From contig NZ_VFML01000001.1 of the NCBI RefSeq assembly GCF_006715045.1, forward strand, positions 1 through 64,000: 64,000 bases of DNA, read 5' to 3'. Origin of the DNA: Amycolatopsis cihanbeyliensis. Its GTDB lineage: Bacteria > Actinomycetota > Actinomycetes > Mycobacteriales > Pseudonocardiaceae. Of the stretch, positions 1-9,800 are shown piece after piece. Positions within the stretch are counted from its first letter, which is position 1, and every line of letters starts with the position of its first letter. The notes under the pieces were generated by a model. It was given only the letters and a program-made list of their open reading frames with translations. It was not told the DNA's origin and did not search any database. The position numbers and the translations under genes are program-made.

Positions 1-901
1 TGAGCAGCGCGGCCACCCACAGTAGGTAACGCAGAGTACCGTCGGACAGTTCGGCGGCGTTCAACGGCCGAAGCAGGCCGTGCTGATGAAACCGCAACTC
101 GAACCGCCCATCGGAAGCGACGATCTCGACCCGGGAACGAGGAAAGGCGTCCTCGACCGCGGCCGCCAGGCTTTCGGCGGAACCCGACTCTTGAATCGTG
201 CGCAGCGCGGCGGCCAGGTCGCCGCCGTCGTGGTCGAGTACCCAGGTCCGCGTACCGACCCGGCTCTGCCGGGCGGGTGCGTCGGTATCGGTGCGGAAAT
301 GGTCGTAGAAACGCCACGAGCGGATTCGCTCACGCACGATCAGCAGTTCCGGGCACAGTCGCGGATCGGCGAACTCGCTGAGCACGCTGTCGGTGAGGGC
401 GATCCGATGACCGCCTTCCGCCCAGCCACCGGACTCATCCCGGGTACGCACCCTGCTCCCGGCCCGGTCGGCGATCAGGGTGGACTCGCGCAGGACCGGG
501 CCGTGCCAGACGCATTCCCGTTTGTACTCGGGATCCAGGTGGAACGCCGTGTCTTCCGGAATCGGCAGACCGAAGTCCAGCGCGTAGCCGAACTCGTCAC
601 CGGCGTAACCGAGCCGAAGGCCGACCGGCTTGTTCCGCCGGAGCGGCTGCACCGGTGCACGCCCTTCCCGCACCGCACGCCCGTGCACCTCCGGCCCTGC
701 CCACAGCGTGGACGGCAGGCCGCCCTCCCTGGCGAGCGCCGCGACAGCACCGTTGCGCCCCGCGTCGGCCAGCAAGCGCAGCGCGCGGTAGAGGCTGGAC
801 TTGCCGGTGCCGTTGGCGCCGACCACCACGGTAAGCCTGGACAGTGGCAGCACCAGGTCCCGCAGCGAGCGATAGTTCTGAATCGCCAGCGTGGTCAGCA
901 T
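1..901 (-). CDS. RecF/SMC-like AAA ATPase, 3'-truncated by window edge
   Basis: The protein starts MLTTLAIQNYRSLRDLVLPL and has a Walker A motif GANGTGKSS at residues 28-36. At the window edge it reads LSDGTLRYLLW, which looks like the ABC/SMC signature. About 300 residues are visible and the C-terminus, including Walker B, lies outside. The N-terminal pattern (a short strand, then 'NYRSL', then a P-loop) is typical of the RecF/OLD-like ATPases often annotated as 'AAA family ATPase'. The start ATG (899-901) gives Walker A at the usual distance. It points the same way as the P450 operon upstream, 60 bases away. Nothing in it suggests a role in polyketide biosynthesis, so it may mark the left border of the cluster. 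Its exact function is unknown; the family assignment is fairly sure. Confidence 0.75.
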   Translation of the reverse strand, partial: MLTTLAIQNYRSLRDLVLPLSRLTVVVGANGTGKSSLYRALRLLADAGRNGAVAALAREGGLPSTLWAGPEVHGRAVREGRAPVQPLRRNKPVGLRLGYAGDEFGYALDFGLPIPEDTAFHLDPEYKRECVWHGPVLRESTLIADRAGSRVRTRDESGGWAEGGHRIALTDSVLSEFADPRLCPELLIVRERIRSWRFYDHFRTDTDAPARQSRVGTRTWVLDHDGGDLAAALRTIQESGSAESLAAAVEDAFPRSRVEIVASDGRFELRFHQHGLLRPLNAAELSDGTLRYLLWVAALL

Positions 902-961
902 GGTGGCGACCCTAACGGCGGCCACCGACAGCAGTGCCGGTGCCGACAACGCCGGCAGGCC

Positions 962-2119
962 CTACCAGGTGACCAGCAGCCGCTCCGGCAGCCCGCCGGA
1001 CAGCGGGGCGCCCGGTTCACCCGCGTCCACCAGCGGGGTCGCCGGGGTGAGGCCGGGCAGCTCGCCGAACAGCCCGGCGAAGGTGGCGCGGAGAATCAGC
1101 CGTGCCAGGGGGGCACCGAGGCAGGTCCACGCGCCGTGACTGAACGTCAGGTGCCGGTTGGGGGAACGCTCGATATCGAACCGGCGCGGGTCCTCGAAGG
1201 CCTGCTCGTCGAAGTTCCCGAGGGTCAGGTCGAGCAGCACGAGATCGTCCGCGCCGATCGTCACCCCGCCGACCTCGATGTCCTCGCGCGCGTAGCGGGG
1301 CAGGCTGAGGCTGCCGGACAGGCGGAGGATCTCCTCCACCGCCCACGTCGTCCGCTCGGGGCCGCCCAGTACCGCTGCCCGCTGCTCCGGATTGTGCGCC
1401 AGCAGCAGGACCCCGTAGTCGATCTGCTTCAGGGTGGCGCCGTACCCGGCAAGCTGCACCAGCAGGGACACCTGGACCACCTGCTCGTCGGGGAGTCCGG
1501 CCGCGCACAGCCCGGCGACCATGCCGTCCGCTGCGGCCTCGTCCCGGCGGGCCACCAGCTCGCCGAGGTACCCGATGAAGCCCGCCGGGTCGCCCGCGCC
1601 CGCCTGCCGCATCAGCTCGGCACAACGTTCCCGGTCCGCCGCGGGCACGCCGAGCAACTCGGTGAACACCTGCCGGAGCAGCGGCGCCGAGAGGCTCTCC
1701 CGCAGATCCGCGGGCGGGCCGGCCGCGATCATCCGCTCCACCCGCTCGCCGACGAACGCCTCGACCCGAGGTTCCAGCTCGAGCATGCGCCGCGTGGTGA
1801 AGTACGGTTTCATCACCGCGCGCAGCCCGGCATGCATGTCGTCGGCGGCCCGGTGGTCGTCGCTGGTCACCTGGTCGTAGGTCGGATGCCGGGCGTACTG
1901 CGCGCGAGCGTCCGGGGCGGGATGCGACCGGCCGAGCCGGGTGTCCCGCAGCAGATCCCGCACCTCGGCGTGCCCGGTGACCAGCCACGCCTCGTCGCCC
2001 GCAGGCGTACGTATCCTCCGCACCGGCGATCCTTCCCGCACCGGCCGCAGATGTGGGCACATGCGCAGCTCGAACGGCAGGTCGGACGCCATGAGCACGC
2101 TCTCCTGGGACACCGTCAT
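962..2119 (-). CDS. Cytochrome P450 with atypical I-helix and heme-loop motifs
   Basis: The protein has 385 residues, a normal length for a soluble bacterial P450. The K-helix ExxR is present (EEILR). The heme-loop cysteine is Cys333, in FSHGAWTCLGAPLAR. Two normally conserved loop positions differ from FGxGxHxCxG: Gly is Ser and the His that contacts the heme propionate is Trp. The I-helix reads AGYGAT (residues 224-229) where AG(H)(D/E)TT is usual, so the acid/alcohol pair for proton delivery is missing. A strong GGAGG precedes the ATG. It is the last gene of a P450 / ferredoxin / P450 operon and follows the ferredoxin by 33 bases. It most likely oxidises the polyketide or its glycoside, but the missing residues suggest unusual or substrate-assisted chemistry. 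It is not a cysteine-less DesVIII-type helper because the heme ligand remains. Confidence 0.9.
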   Translation of the reverse strand: MTVSQESVLMASDLPFELRMCPHLRPVREGSPVRRIRTPAGDEAWLVTGHAEVRDLLRDTRLGRSHPAPDARAQYARHPTYDQVTSDDHRAADDMHAGLRAVMKPYFTTRRMLELEPRVEAFVGERVERMIAAGPPADLRESLSAPLLRQVFTELLGVPAADRERCAELMRQAGAGDPAGFIGYLGELVARRDEAAADGMVAGLCAAGLPDEQVVQVSLLVQLAGYGATLKQIDYGVLLLAHNPEQRAAVLGGPERTTWAVEEILRLSGSLSLPRYAREDIEVGGVTIGADDLVLLDLTLGNFDEQAFEDPRRFDIERSPNRHLTFSHGAWTCLGAPLARLILRATFAGLFGELPGLTPATPLVDAGEPGAPLSGGLPERLLVTW

Positions 2120-2152
2120 CGCGTTCCTCCGTGTCTCGCGGGCCCCGGGGGC

Positions 2153-2347
2153 TCAGTCCTCGTGAATGGTGATCGCGGCGGAAGGGCAGAGGTCAGCGGC
2201 CTCGGACACCTCGGTGCGCGCGGACTCCGCGGGCCGGTCGGCGAGCACCGTGACGATCCCGTCCTCGTCCTGGTCGAAGAACCGCGGTGCCAGCAGCGCG
2301 CATTGGCCCGCGCCGACGCAACGATCGGTGTCCACGATGATGCGCAT
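2153..2347 (-). CDS. Small P450-associated ferredoxin
   Basis: This is a 64-residue acidic ferredoxin with CVGAGQC near the N-terminus (Cys10, Cys16) and a third cysteine in DLCPSA near the C-terminus. This is the pattern of single-cluster [3Fe-4S]-type ferredoxins that feed electrons to actinomycete P450s. It lies between two P450 genes (31 bases after the upstream one, 33 before the next), so it probably serves one or both. No ferredoxin reductase gene is in the window; a general cellular reductase would be needed. Confidence 0.93.
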   Translation of the reverse strand: MRIIVDTDRCVGAGQCALLAPRFFDQDEDGIVTVLADRPAESARTEVSEAADLCPSAAITIHED

Positions 2348-2378
2348 GATCCTCGCCTCCGGGCGGGGTCGGGGCCGG

Positions 2379-3557
2379 CTACCAGCCGACCGGAAGGGAA
2401 TGCAGCCCGAACAAGGTGCCGTCGTACTTGAACGGCAGTTCCTCGACCGGCCGGGTCAGACGCAGGTCCGGTACCCGCTCGAACAGGGTGCGGTAGACAC
2501 AGTCCATCTCGGCGCGCACCAGGTTCTGGCCGAGGCACTGGTGCACGCCGAAGCCGAAGCCGACGTGACCGCGTGCCGAGCGGGCCGGGTCGAACTCCTG
2601 CGGGCGCTCGAACGCGCAGGAGTCGTGGTTGGCCGCGGCGATCAGCGGCATCACACCCTCGCCCGCGCGGATGAGCTGACCGCCGATCTCGATGTCCGCC
2701 ACCGCCGTGCGCATGGCCACCAGGTCGGCGACCGAGTGGAACCGCACCAGCTCGTCCACGATCCGGTCGTCGCCGATCCACTGTGGATTGGACAGCAGTG
2801 TCACCACCCCGAGCGCGATGTTGTTCGCGGTGGTCTCGTGGCCCGCGATCAGCAGCAGCATGACCACCCCGGACATTTCCTCCTGGCTGATCACCCCGGT
2901 GTCCAGGACGCGGCTGATCAGGTCGTCGGCGGGCCACTTGCGCTTGATCGCGATCAGCCGGTTGATATGCCGCAGCAACTGCCGGACGGCCTCCGCCCGC
3001 TCGGCCTCGGTCGTGTCCGCGAGGTTGACCAGGGTCCGCGTCCGTGACTCGAAGAAGTCCCTGTCCGCGTACGGCACCCCGAGGATCGTGCAGATGATCC
3101 GGGACGGTACGGGCAGCGCGAAGTCGGCCACCAGGTCCGCCGCCCCGTCCCTCGCCAGCAGTTCGTCGACGCACTCGTCCACGGTTGCCTGGATGGTCGG
3201 GCGCCACTTCCTCACCCGCGGCACCGAGAACTCCGGGATGAGCACCTTGCGGAACCGGTCGTGGTCGGGTGGGTCCAGACCGACGAACCAGCCGGGGATC
3301 TCCTCCTGCGTCGGCACCCCGCCGGTCCTGGCGACCTTCGGGAAGCCCTCGTTCGTCGGGTCGGCACTGATCCGCGGATCGGTGAGCAGGGCACGGACAT
3401 CCTCGTGCCGGGACACCAGCCAGACCGGCTGGCCACTGGGCAGGTGCGCGCGAACCAGGCCCTCCCGCTCGCGCATCCCGGCGTACTCCCCCGGGGGGAA
3501 GGGTTCGCCGCGCCGGCGCAGCGGAAAATCCACCACGTTCGAGCGGACGTCCGTCAT
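2379..3557 (-). CDS. Cytochrome P450 monooxygenase
   Basis: The protein has 392 residues and all canonical motifs: I-helix AGHETT (residues 238-243), K-helix ExxR (ELVR), and heme loop FGFGVHQCLG with Cys341 as iron ligand. The reading frame stays open far upstream, but the ATG at 3555-3557 (MTDVRSNVVDFPL) has a GAGGGAGG ribosome site just before it and gives the normal N-terminus. It is the first gene of the minus-strand operon P450 / ferredoxin / P450. It is divergent from the first PKS gene across a 292-base control region, which supports a tailoring role, probably hydroxylation or epoxidation of the polyketide. The site of oxidation cannot be read from sequence. It is a typical P450, in contrast to its neighbour at 962-2119. 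Confidence 0.95.
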   Translation of the reverse strand: MTDVRSNVVDFPLRRRGEPFPPGEYAGMREREGLVRAHLPSGQPVWLVSRHEDVRALLTDPRISADPTNEGFPKVARTGGVPTQEEIPGWFVGLDPPDHDRFRKVLIPEFSVPRVRKWRPTIQATVDECVDELLARDGAADLVADFALPVPSRIICTILGVPYADRDFFESRTRTLVNLADTTEAERAEAVRQLLRHINRLIAIKRKWPADDLISRVLDTGVISQEEMSGVVMLLLIAGHETTANNIALGVVTLLSNPQWIGDDRIVDELVRFHSVADLVAMRTAVADIEIGGQLIRAGEGVMPLIAAANHDSCAFERPQEFDPARSARGHVGFGFGVHQCLGQNLVRAEMDCVYRTLFERVPDLRLTRPVEELPFKYDGTLFGLHSLPVGW

Positions 3558-3606
3558 ACCCGCCTCCCTCGCCGACGCTGCTGACCCGCAGGGTGCCGTA
3601 CCGGTC

Positions 3607-3622
3607 CCGGAGAAATCCCTAG
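3607..3622. promoter_or_regulatory. LuxR-type 16-bp operator, box 1a
   Basis: The sequence CCGGAGAAATCCCTAG matches 14 of 16 positions of the operator consensus known for PAS-LuxR regulators such as PimM (CTVGGGAWWTCCCBAG). It lies between the divergent P450 operon and the first PKS gene, 50 bases from the P450 start and 227 from the PKS start. On the minus strand a TACGGC lies 6 bases beyond it. Related boxes occur in three other control regions of this window. Binding is inferred; no LuxR regulator gene is in the window. Confidence 0.6.
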
Positions 3623-3662
3623 TTCTGCGCGGCACCGGGAACCAGCGGTGATCATCCGGCAC

Positions 3663-3700
3663 CCGCTCTGGGGGAAAGTGCAGTCCGCGGTGCCTACGGT
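3663..3700 (+). promoter_or_regulatory. Putative promoter of first PKS operon with LuxR-like box 1b
   Basis: A 16-mer CTGGGGGAAAGTGCAG (3668-3683) is followed 11 bases later by the -10-like hexamer TACGGT (3695-3700). The same 16-mer, with one base changed, and TACGTT at the same 11-base distance, occur before the other large PKS gene (35371-35403). The ends CTGGGG and CAG resemble the LuxR-box half-sites, but the match to the full consensus is only 11 of 16. The shared layout argues for a common activator overlapping the -35 region. The transcript would have a leader of about 140 bases before the ATG at 3850. Confidence 0.5.
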
Positions 3701-3849
3701 CCGCCTCGATGAGCCTGATGCAGATGAGTGTTGTGCGCCGCCGCAGGTGCGGCTCCCGCCGCCCGGATCGCGCATAGCCCTCGAAGCCCCGAAGCGAACT
3801 CGCCCTGCCAGCCGGTCGTTCGCCCCGGCACGACTTCGGAGGAGTCTCG

Positions 3850-6800
3850 ATGAGCGCGACCCCGGGCCAAGGTCCCACCGACACCATCGGGTACCTGCGT
3901 GCCGCGGTGTCCCGGCTCGCCGGGATGGCGCCGGACACGGTTCCGGCCGGTGTTCCGTTGCGGGAACTCGGCGTCGACTCCGCGGGCATGACGCGGCTTG
4001 CCGAGGACCTCTCGGCCTGGCTCGGCAGGCCGGTTCCCGGCTGGGCGGTCTGGCAGCACCCGACCGTGACGGCGCTGGCCTCCTTCCTCGCGGGCGAAGG
4101 AGATCCGGCGCCCGCCGCTCCGGTCAGGGCACGCCCCGCCGCCGCGGGACCGGTCGCCGTCGTCGGCATGGGCTGCAGGCTGCCCGGCGGCATCGACTCG
4201 CCCGCCGCGCTGTGGGAAGGGTTGCTGTCCGGTACGGACGCCGTCGGGCCGGTTCCCGAGGACCGGTGGGACGTGGAGAGCTGGTTCGACGAGGACTCGG
4301 GTACACCGGGAAAGACCACCACCCGCCGGGGCGGTTTCCTCGATGACGTCGCGGGTTTCGACGCCGCGTTCTTCCGCATCGCGCCGGCCGAGGCCGACCG
4401 GATGGATCCCCAGCAGCGGGTGGCACTCGAGGTCGCCTGGTCCGCGCTCGAGGACGCCGGGGTGCCCCCCGACCGGCTGGCAGGCAGCAGCACCGGCGTG
4501 TTCCTCGGGGCGATGTGGCAGGAGTATCACCTGGCCACCGGGGCCGACCCCGCGGCGATCGGTTCGCAGTCGGCGGTCGGCTGGGACACCTCCATCGTCC
4601 CCGCGCGGATCTCCTACGCCCTCGGGCTGCGGGGGCCGGTGATGTCCGTCGGCACCGCGTGCAGCTCCTCGCTCAGCGCGCTGCACCTGGCCGCGCACAG
4701 CCTGCGCCGCGGCGAGTCCGACCTCGCGCTCGCCGGCGGCGTCAGCCTGATGCTGCACCCGCACACCACCGTCGCGATGACCAAGTTCGGCGGGTTGAAC
4801 CCGGAAGGCCAGTGCCGCGCCTTCGACGCCGACGCCGCCGGGTACGTGCGCGGCGAGGGCTGCGGGGTGGTGGTGCTGCGCAGGCTGGCCGACGCGCTGC
4901 GGGAAGGGGACCGGATCTACGCGGTGCTGCGCGGGAGCGCCGTCAACAACGACGGGGCGTCCAACGGGCTCACCGCGCCCAACCCGCGGGCGCAGGTCGA
5001 GGTGCTGCGCTCCGCATGGCACGAGGCCGCCGTACCCCCGCGACAGGTGTCCTATGTGGAGGCGCATGGGGCCGGAACGCCCCTCGGTGACGGGATCGAG
5101 GCCGGTGCGCTGGGCGAGGTGTTCGCGCCGGACCGGACCGAACCGCTGCGGATCGGCTCGGTGAAGACCAACTTCGGCCACCTCGAACCCGCCGCCGGTG
5201 TGCTCGGCGTGCTCAAGACCGCGCTGTCCCTGCACCACGGGGAACTGCCGGCGAGCCTGCACTGCGAGCGGCCGAACCCGGACATCGACTTCGCCGGGCA
5301 GCGGCTGGCGGTGGTGACCGCGCGGGAAGGCTGGCCCGAGGGACCGCGCTACGCCGGGGTCAGCGGGTTCGGGTTCGGCGGCACCAATGTCCACCTCGCG
5401 CTGGAGCAGGCACCCTACCGCAGGCGCAGGCTCGTCGCGCTGGCCGCGGACACCGAGCCCGGGCTGCGGGCACGAGTGGCGGAGTTCCTGCGGGAACCGG
5501 ACCAGGGCACGGATCCGCCGCCGCGCGGGGCGGGACCGTATCGCGCCTTCGCGGCGGTGGACAGGGTGGCCGAGCTGGACACGGCGCTGCGGCGGGCCCG
5601 CCGGCCCGCCGAGCCCGGTTCCCGGCCGCGGGTGGCGTTCTGCTTCTCCGGACACGGCAGCCAGTGGGCGGGCATGGGCAGGGACCTGCTCGCCGAGCCC
5701 GCGTTCCGCGCGGCGCTGGAGGAGGCCGACCGTGCCGTGGCGGAGGTCCTCGGCTGGTCGGTGCTGGCGGAGCTGCTGGCCGAGGACGCCGCCCTCGACC
5801 GCACCGAGGTGATCCAGCCGGTGCTGTTCGCGGTCCAGGTGGCGCTGGCCCGCACCCTGAAGGCCTGGGGCATCGCGCCGGACGTGGTGTTCGGGCAGAG
5901 CGTCGGCGAGGTGGCCGCGGCCGTCACCGCCGGAGCTTTCAGCCTCGCCGAGGGCGCCCGGATCATCGGCGTCTGGTCCGGCCTGGTCGCCGAGCGCGCG
6001 AGCGGGACCGGCACCGTGCTCCTCTGCGAGGTCACCGAGGCCGACGCGGCACGGTTCGCCGGCGACCGGCTGACCGTCGCCGGGCGGCTCGCGCCCGACC
6101 GGACCTGCCTCTCCGGGCCGCACGAGGACGTCGACGCGGTGGAGCGGGAACTGGCCGGGGCCGGGGTGCGTACGCAGCGGGTCGCCATCGACTACCCCTC
6201 GCACGGCGCGGGCCTCGCCGCGCTGCGACCGGAACTGATCCGGCGGCTCGGCGAGCTGCGGCCCGCGGCGACCGCGGTACCGTTCGTCTCCACGGTCACC
6301 GCCGGACCGCTGCCGGGCGAGGAACTGGGCGCCGAGTACTGGGCGCAGAACATGTGCCTGCCGATGCGGCTGGACGAGGCGCTCCGGCCGGTCACCGGGG
6401 ACGAGCCCACCCGGATCGTGGAAATCGCCCCGCACCCGGTGCTCGGCGGGCCACTGGCCCGCACCGTCGGCGCGCGCGCCCGGCCCGCCCGCACCGAGGT
6501 CACCGCGACCTGCCGGCGCGACCGCCCCGCCCGCCAGTCCCTCGAGGACCTCGCCGGTCTGCTGTGGACGGACGGGGTGGAGGTGGACTGGGCCGCGGTC
6601 GGCGGTGGCACGGACTCCGGCGGCCGGACACTGCCGTGGGTGCTGTCCGCGCGTACCCCGGCCGCGCTGCGGGACCAGGCGGCCGCCCTGCGCGGGCACC
6701 TCACGGCGCGGCCCGAACTCACCCCCGCCGACGTCGGCTACACCCTCGCGACGGCCCGGGCGGGCCTCGAGCAGCGGGCGGTGCTGCTGGCGGGCGGCCG

Positions 6801-9800
6801 AACCGGATTCCTGGACGGCCTCGCCGCGCTCGCCGGGGGGCAGGAGACGCCGGGACTGGTCACCGGCGGCACGGTGCTGGGCACGGCGGACGCCGGACCG
6901 GTACTGGTGTTCCCCGGGCAGGGCACGCAGTGGTGCGGCATGGCCCGCGAACTGCTCGCCTCCGCCCCCGCCTTCGCCGAACGGTTCGCCGAGTGCGCCC
7001 GGGCACTGGAGCCGTTCGTGGACTTCTCGCCCGCCGAGGCGCTCGCCGAGGAGGACGCGCTGGCCAGGGTGGAGGTGGTGCAACCCGTGCTGTGGGCGGT
7101 GATGGTGTCCCTCGCGGGGCTGTGGTTCGCGCACGGCCTGCGGCCGGCCGCCGTGGTCGGGCATTCCCAGGGCGAGATCGCCGCCGCCTGCGTGGCCGGG
7201 GCGCTGTCCCTCGAGGACGGGGCGCGGGTGGTCGCGCTGCGCAGCGGGCTCGTGGCCCGCGAACTGGCTGGCCGGGGCGGCATGGTCTCGGTCGCCGCGG
7301 CCCGCGAGCGGGTACTGGGCTACCTCGAGGGACTGGACGGCCGGCTGGCGCTGGCCGCCGAGAACGGCGCGGCTGCCACGGTGGTCTCCGGCGACCCCGG
7401 CGCACTGGAGCGGCTGGCGGCCCGGTGCGCCGAGGACGATGTGCGCACCCGGCGCATCCCGGTGGACTACGCCTCGCACTCCGAGCAGGTCGGCGCCATC
7501 CGCGCGGAACTGCTCGAACTGCTCGCGCCGGTCCGGCCGCGCCCGGCCGCGCTGACGTTCCACTCCACCGTGACCGGTGAGCCACTGGACACCGGCGCGC
7601 TGGACGCCGGCTACTGGTACCGCAACCTGCGCGGCACGGTGGAGTTCCGGGCCGCGATCGAGCGGCTGACCGCGGCGGGCCACCGGCTGTTCGTCGAGGC
7701 CAGCCCGCATCCGGTGCTCACCATGGGGATCGAGGAGACCACCGCCGTGGCGGTGGGTAGCCTGCGCAGGGACGACGGCGGCCCGGACCGGTTCCAGACC
7801 TCCCTCGCCGAGGCGTACGTCCGCGGAGCGGAGATCGACTGGCGCGCGGCCCTGCCCCCCGCGCGCCGGGTCGACCTGCCCACCTACCGGTTCCAGCACC
7901 AGCGGCACTGGCTGGACACCGGGAAGCCGGTACCCGGCGAGATCGACCGGCCGGACGAGGCCGAGCTGTGGGCGGCCGTCGACCGTGGCGACCTGGACGC
8001 CGTACGATCCACATTGGACCTCGGTGCGGGCGGGACGCTCGCGGACCTGGTGCCCGCACTGGCCGCATGGCGCAGGCGGGGCCGGGACGAGTCGGTGATC
8101 CGGGACTGGTGGTACGAGATCACCTGGACCCGGCTTGCCGAGGGCGCCGGCCCGGAAACCACCGGCACCTGGCTGGTGCTGGTTCCGGAACGAGAGGAAC
8201 TCGCCGAGCCGGTGCTGCGCGGCCTTGCGGGCCGCGGCCTGACACCGGTGACCGTCCGGCACGACCCGGGCGCGGGGCCGGACGAGCTGGCCAGGTCCTG
8301 CGCGGCCGCGGCCGGGGCGCACCGGCTCAGCGGGGTGCTCTCCTTGCTGGCGCTGGAGCCCGACCCGCATCCGGAGCGGCCCGCGGTGCCCGGCGGGTAC
8401 GCCGCCACCCTCAGCGCGATCCAGGCCCTCGGAACCGCCGGCGTCACCGCGCCGTTGTGGTGCGTCACCAGCGGCGCCGTACGGGCCGGGCCGGCCGACC
8501 ACACCGTCAACCCGGAGCAGCGACTGGTGTGGGGGCTGGGCCGGGTGGCCGCGCTGGAGCACTCCGGCCGCTGGGGCGGCCTGATCGACCTGCCGGCCAC
8601 CCCGGACGAGTACACCTGGCGCCTGCTGGTCGCCGCGCTGCACCGCGGCGACGGCGAGGACCAGCTGGCCATCCGCGCGGACCGCACGCTGGCCAGGCGG
8701 CTGCGCCGGGCGCGCGTGCCCGCGGCCACCGGCTGGCGCCCCCGCGGCACCGTGCTGATCACCGGCGGCACCGGCGCCCTCGGCGCGCACGTGGCCCGCT
8801 GGGCGGCCGCGCGCGGCGCCGACCGGATCGTGCTGGCCGGTCGCCGCGGCGCGGACGCCCCCGGGGCGGCGGAACTCGCGGCGGAGCTGCGGGCGGGTGG
8901 GGTGCAGGTACTGGTCGAGGCCTGCGACGTCGCCGAGCGGGCACAGGTGCGCGACCTGCTGGACCGGATCGACGCGGCCGCCTGCCTGACCACCGTGATC
9001 CACGCGGCCGCCGTGCTGGACGACGCCCTGCTCGACGCGCTGGACCAGGACCAGGTGGAGCACGCGTTGCGGGTCAAGGCGCTGGGCGCGCGCCACCTGC
9101 ACGAGCTGACCGCCGGCATCGACCTGGACGCCTTCGTGCTGTTCTCCTCCTTCGGCGCCACGGTCGGCCTCCCCGGGCAGGGCAACTACGCGCCGGCCAA
9201 CGCCTACCTGGACGCGCTCGCCGAACTGCGGCACGCCGAGGGGCTGCCCGCCACGGCGGTGTCCTGGGGCGCCTGGGCCGGCGAGGGGATGGGTCGCACG
9301 GCCGTCCGTGGCGTCCTGGAACGGCACGGCGTTCCCGGTATCGCGCCGCAGCGGGCCGTGCTGGCGCTCGGCAGGGCCATCGAGGGCGGCCGGGCCTGCC
9401 AGACCATCGCCGACGTGCGGTGGGACCGGTTCCTCGCGGCCTTCACCGCGGTGCGGCCCAGCGCGCTCGTCGCGGACCTGCCGGAGGTGCGCCGGGCCGG
9501 GGTGGGGGCCGAGAGCGAGGTGGAGCAGCACGGGCTGCACCACCGGCTGGTCGCGCTGCCGGCGGACCGGCGGCGGGAGGCCACCGCCGAGGTCGTGCTC
9601 CGGCACACCGGCGCGGTACTCGGCTACCGGCCCGGCGAGCGGCCGGACCCGGCCCGCGCCTTCCGCGAGCTCGGCTTCGACTCCGTGACCGGGGTGGACC
9701 TGAGCAACCGGCTGGGTACGGAAACCGGTCTGCGGCTGCCCGTCACGCTCGTGTTCGAGCACCCGACCCCGGACGCCGTCACCGATCACCTGCTGGCCGA

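Noticed and set aside
962..2119. DesVIII/EryCII-type cysteine-free P450-like glycosyltransferase helper
   Set aside because: The heme ligand Cys333 and ExxR are kept and a ferredoxin gene is next to it.
80..2431. A 783-codon plus-strand frame over the ATPase and P450 genes
   Set aside because: The minus strand codes a P-loop ATPase, a P450 and a ferredoxin with clear motifs and ribosome sites; the plus frame has none.
4147..5415. KSQ-type loading KS in the first PKS
   Set aside because: The active site reads GTACSSS, so the Cys is present (Cys271).
3694..9789. A 2031-codon open frame on the minus strand opposite the first PKS
   Set aside because: It is an antisense frame without stops caused by high GC. 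The sense frame has ACP, KS, AT and KR motifs in the right order; the antisense product is low-complexity and rich in Arg, Gly and Pro.
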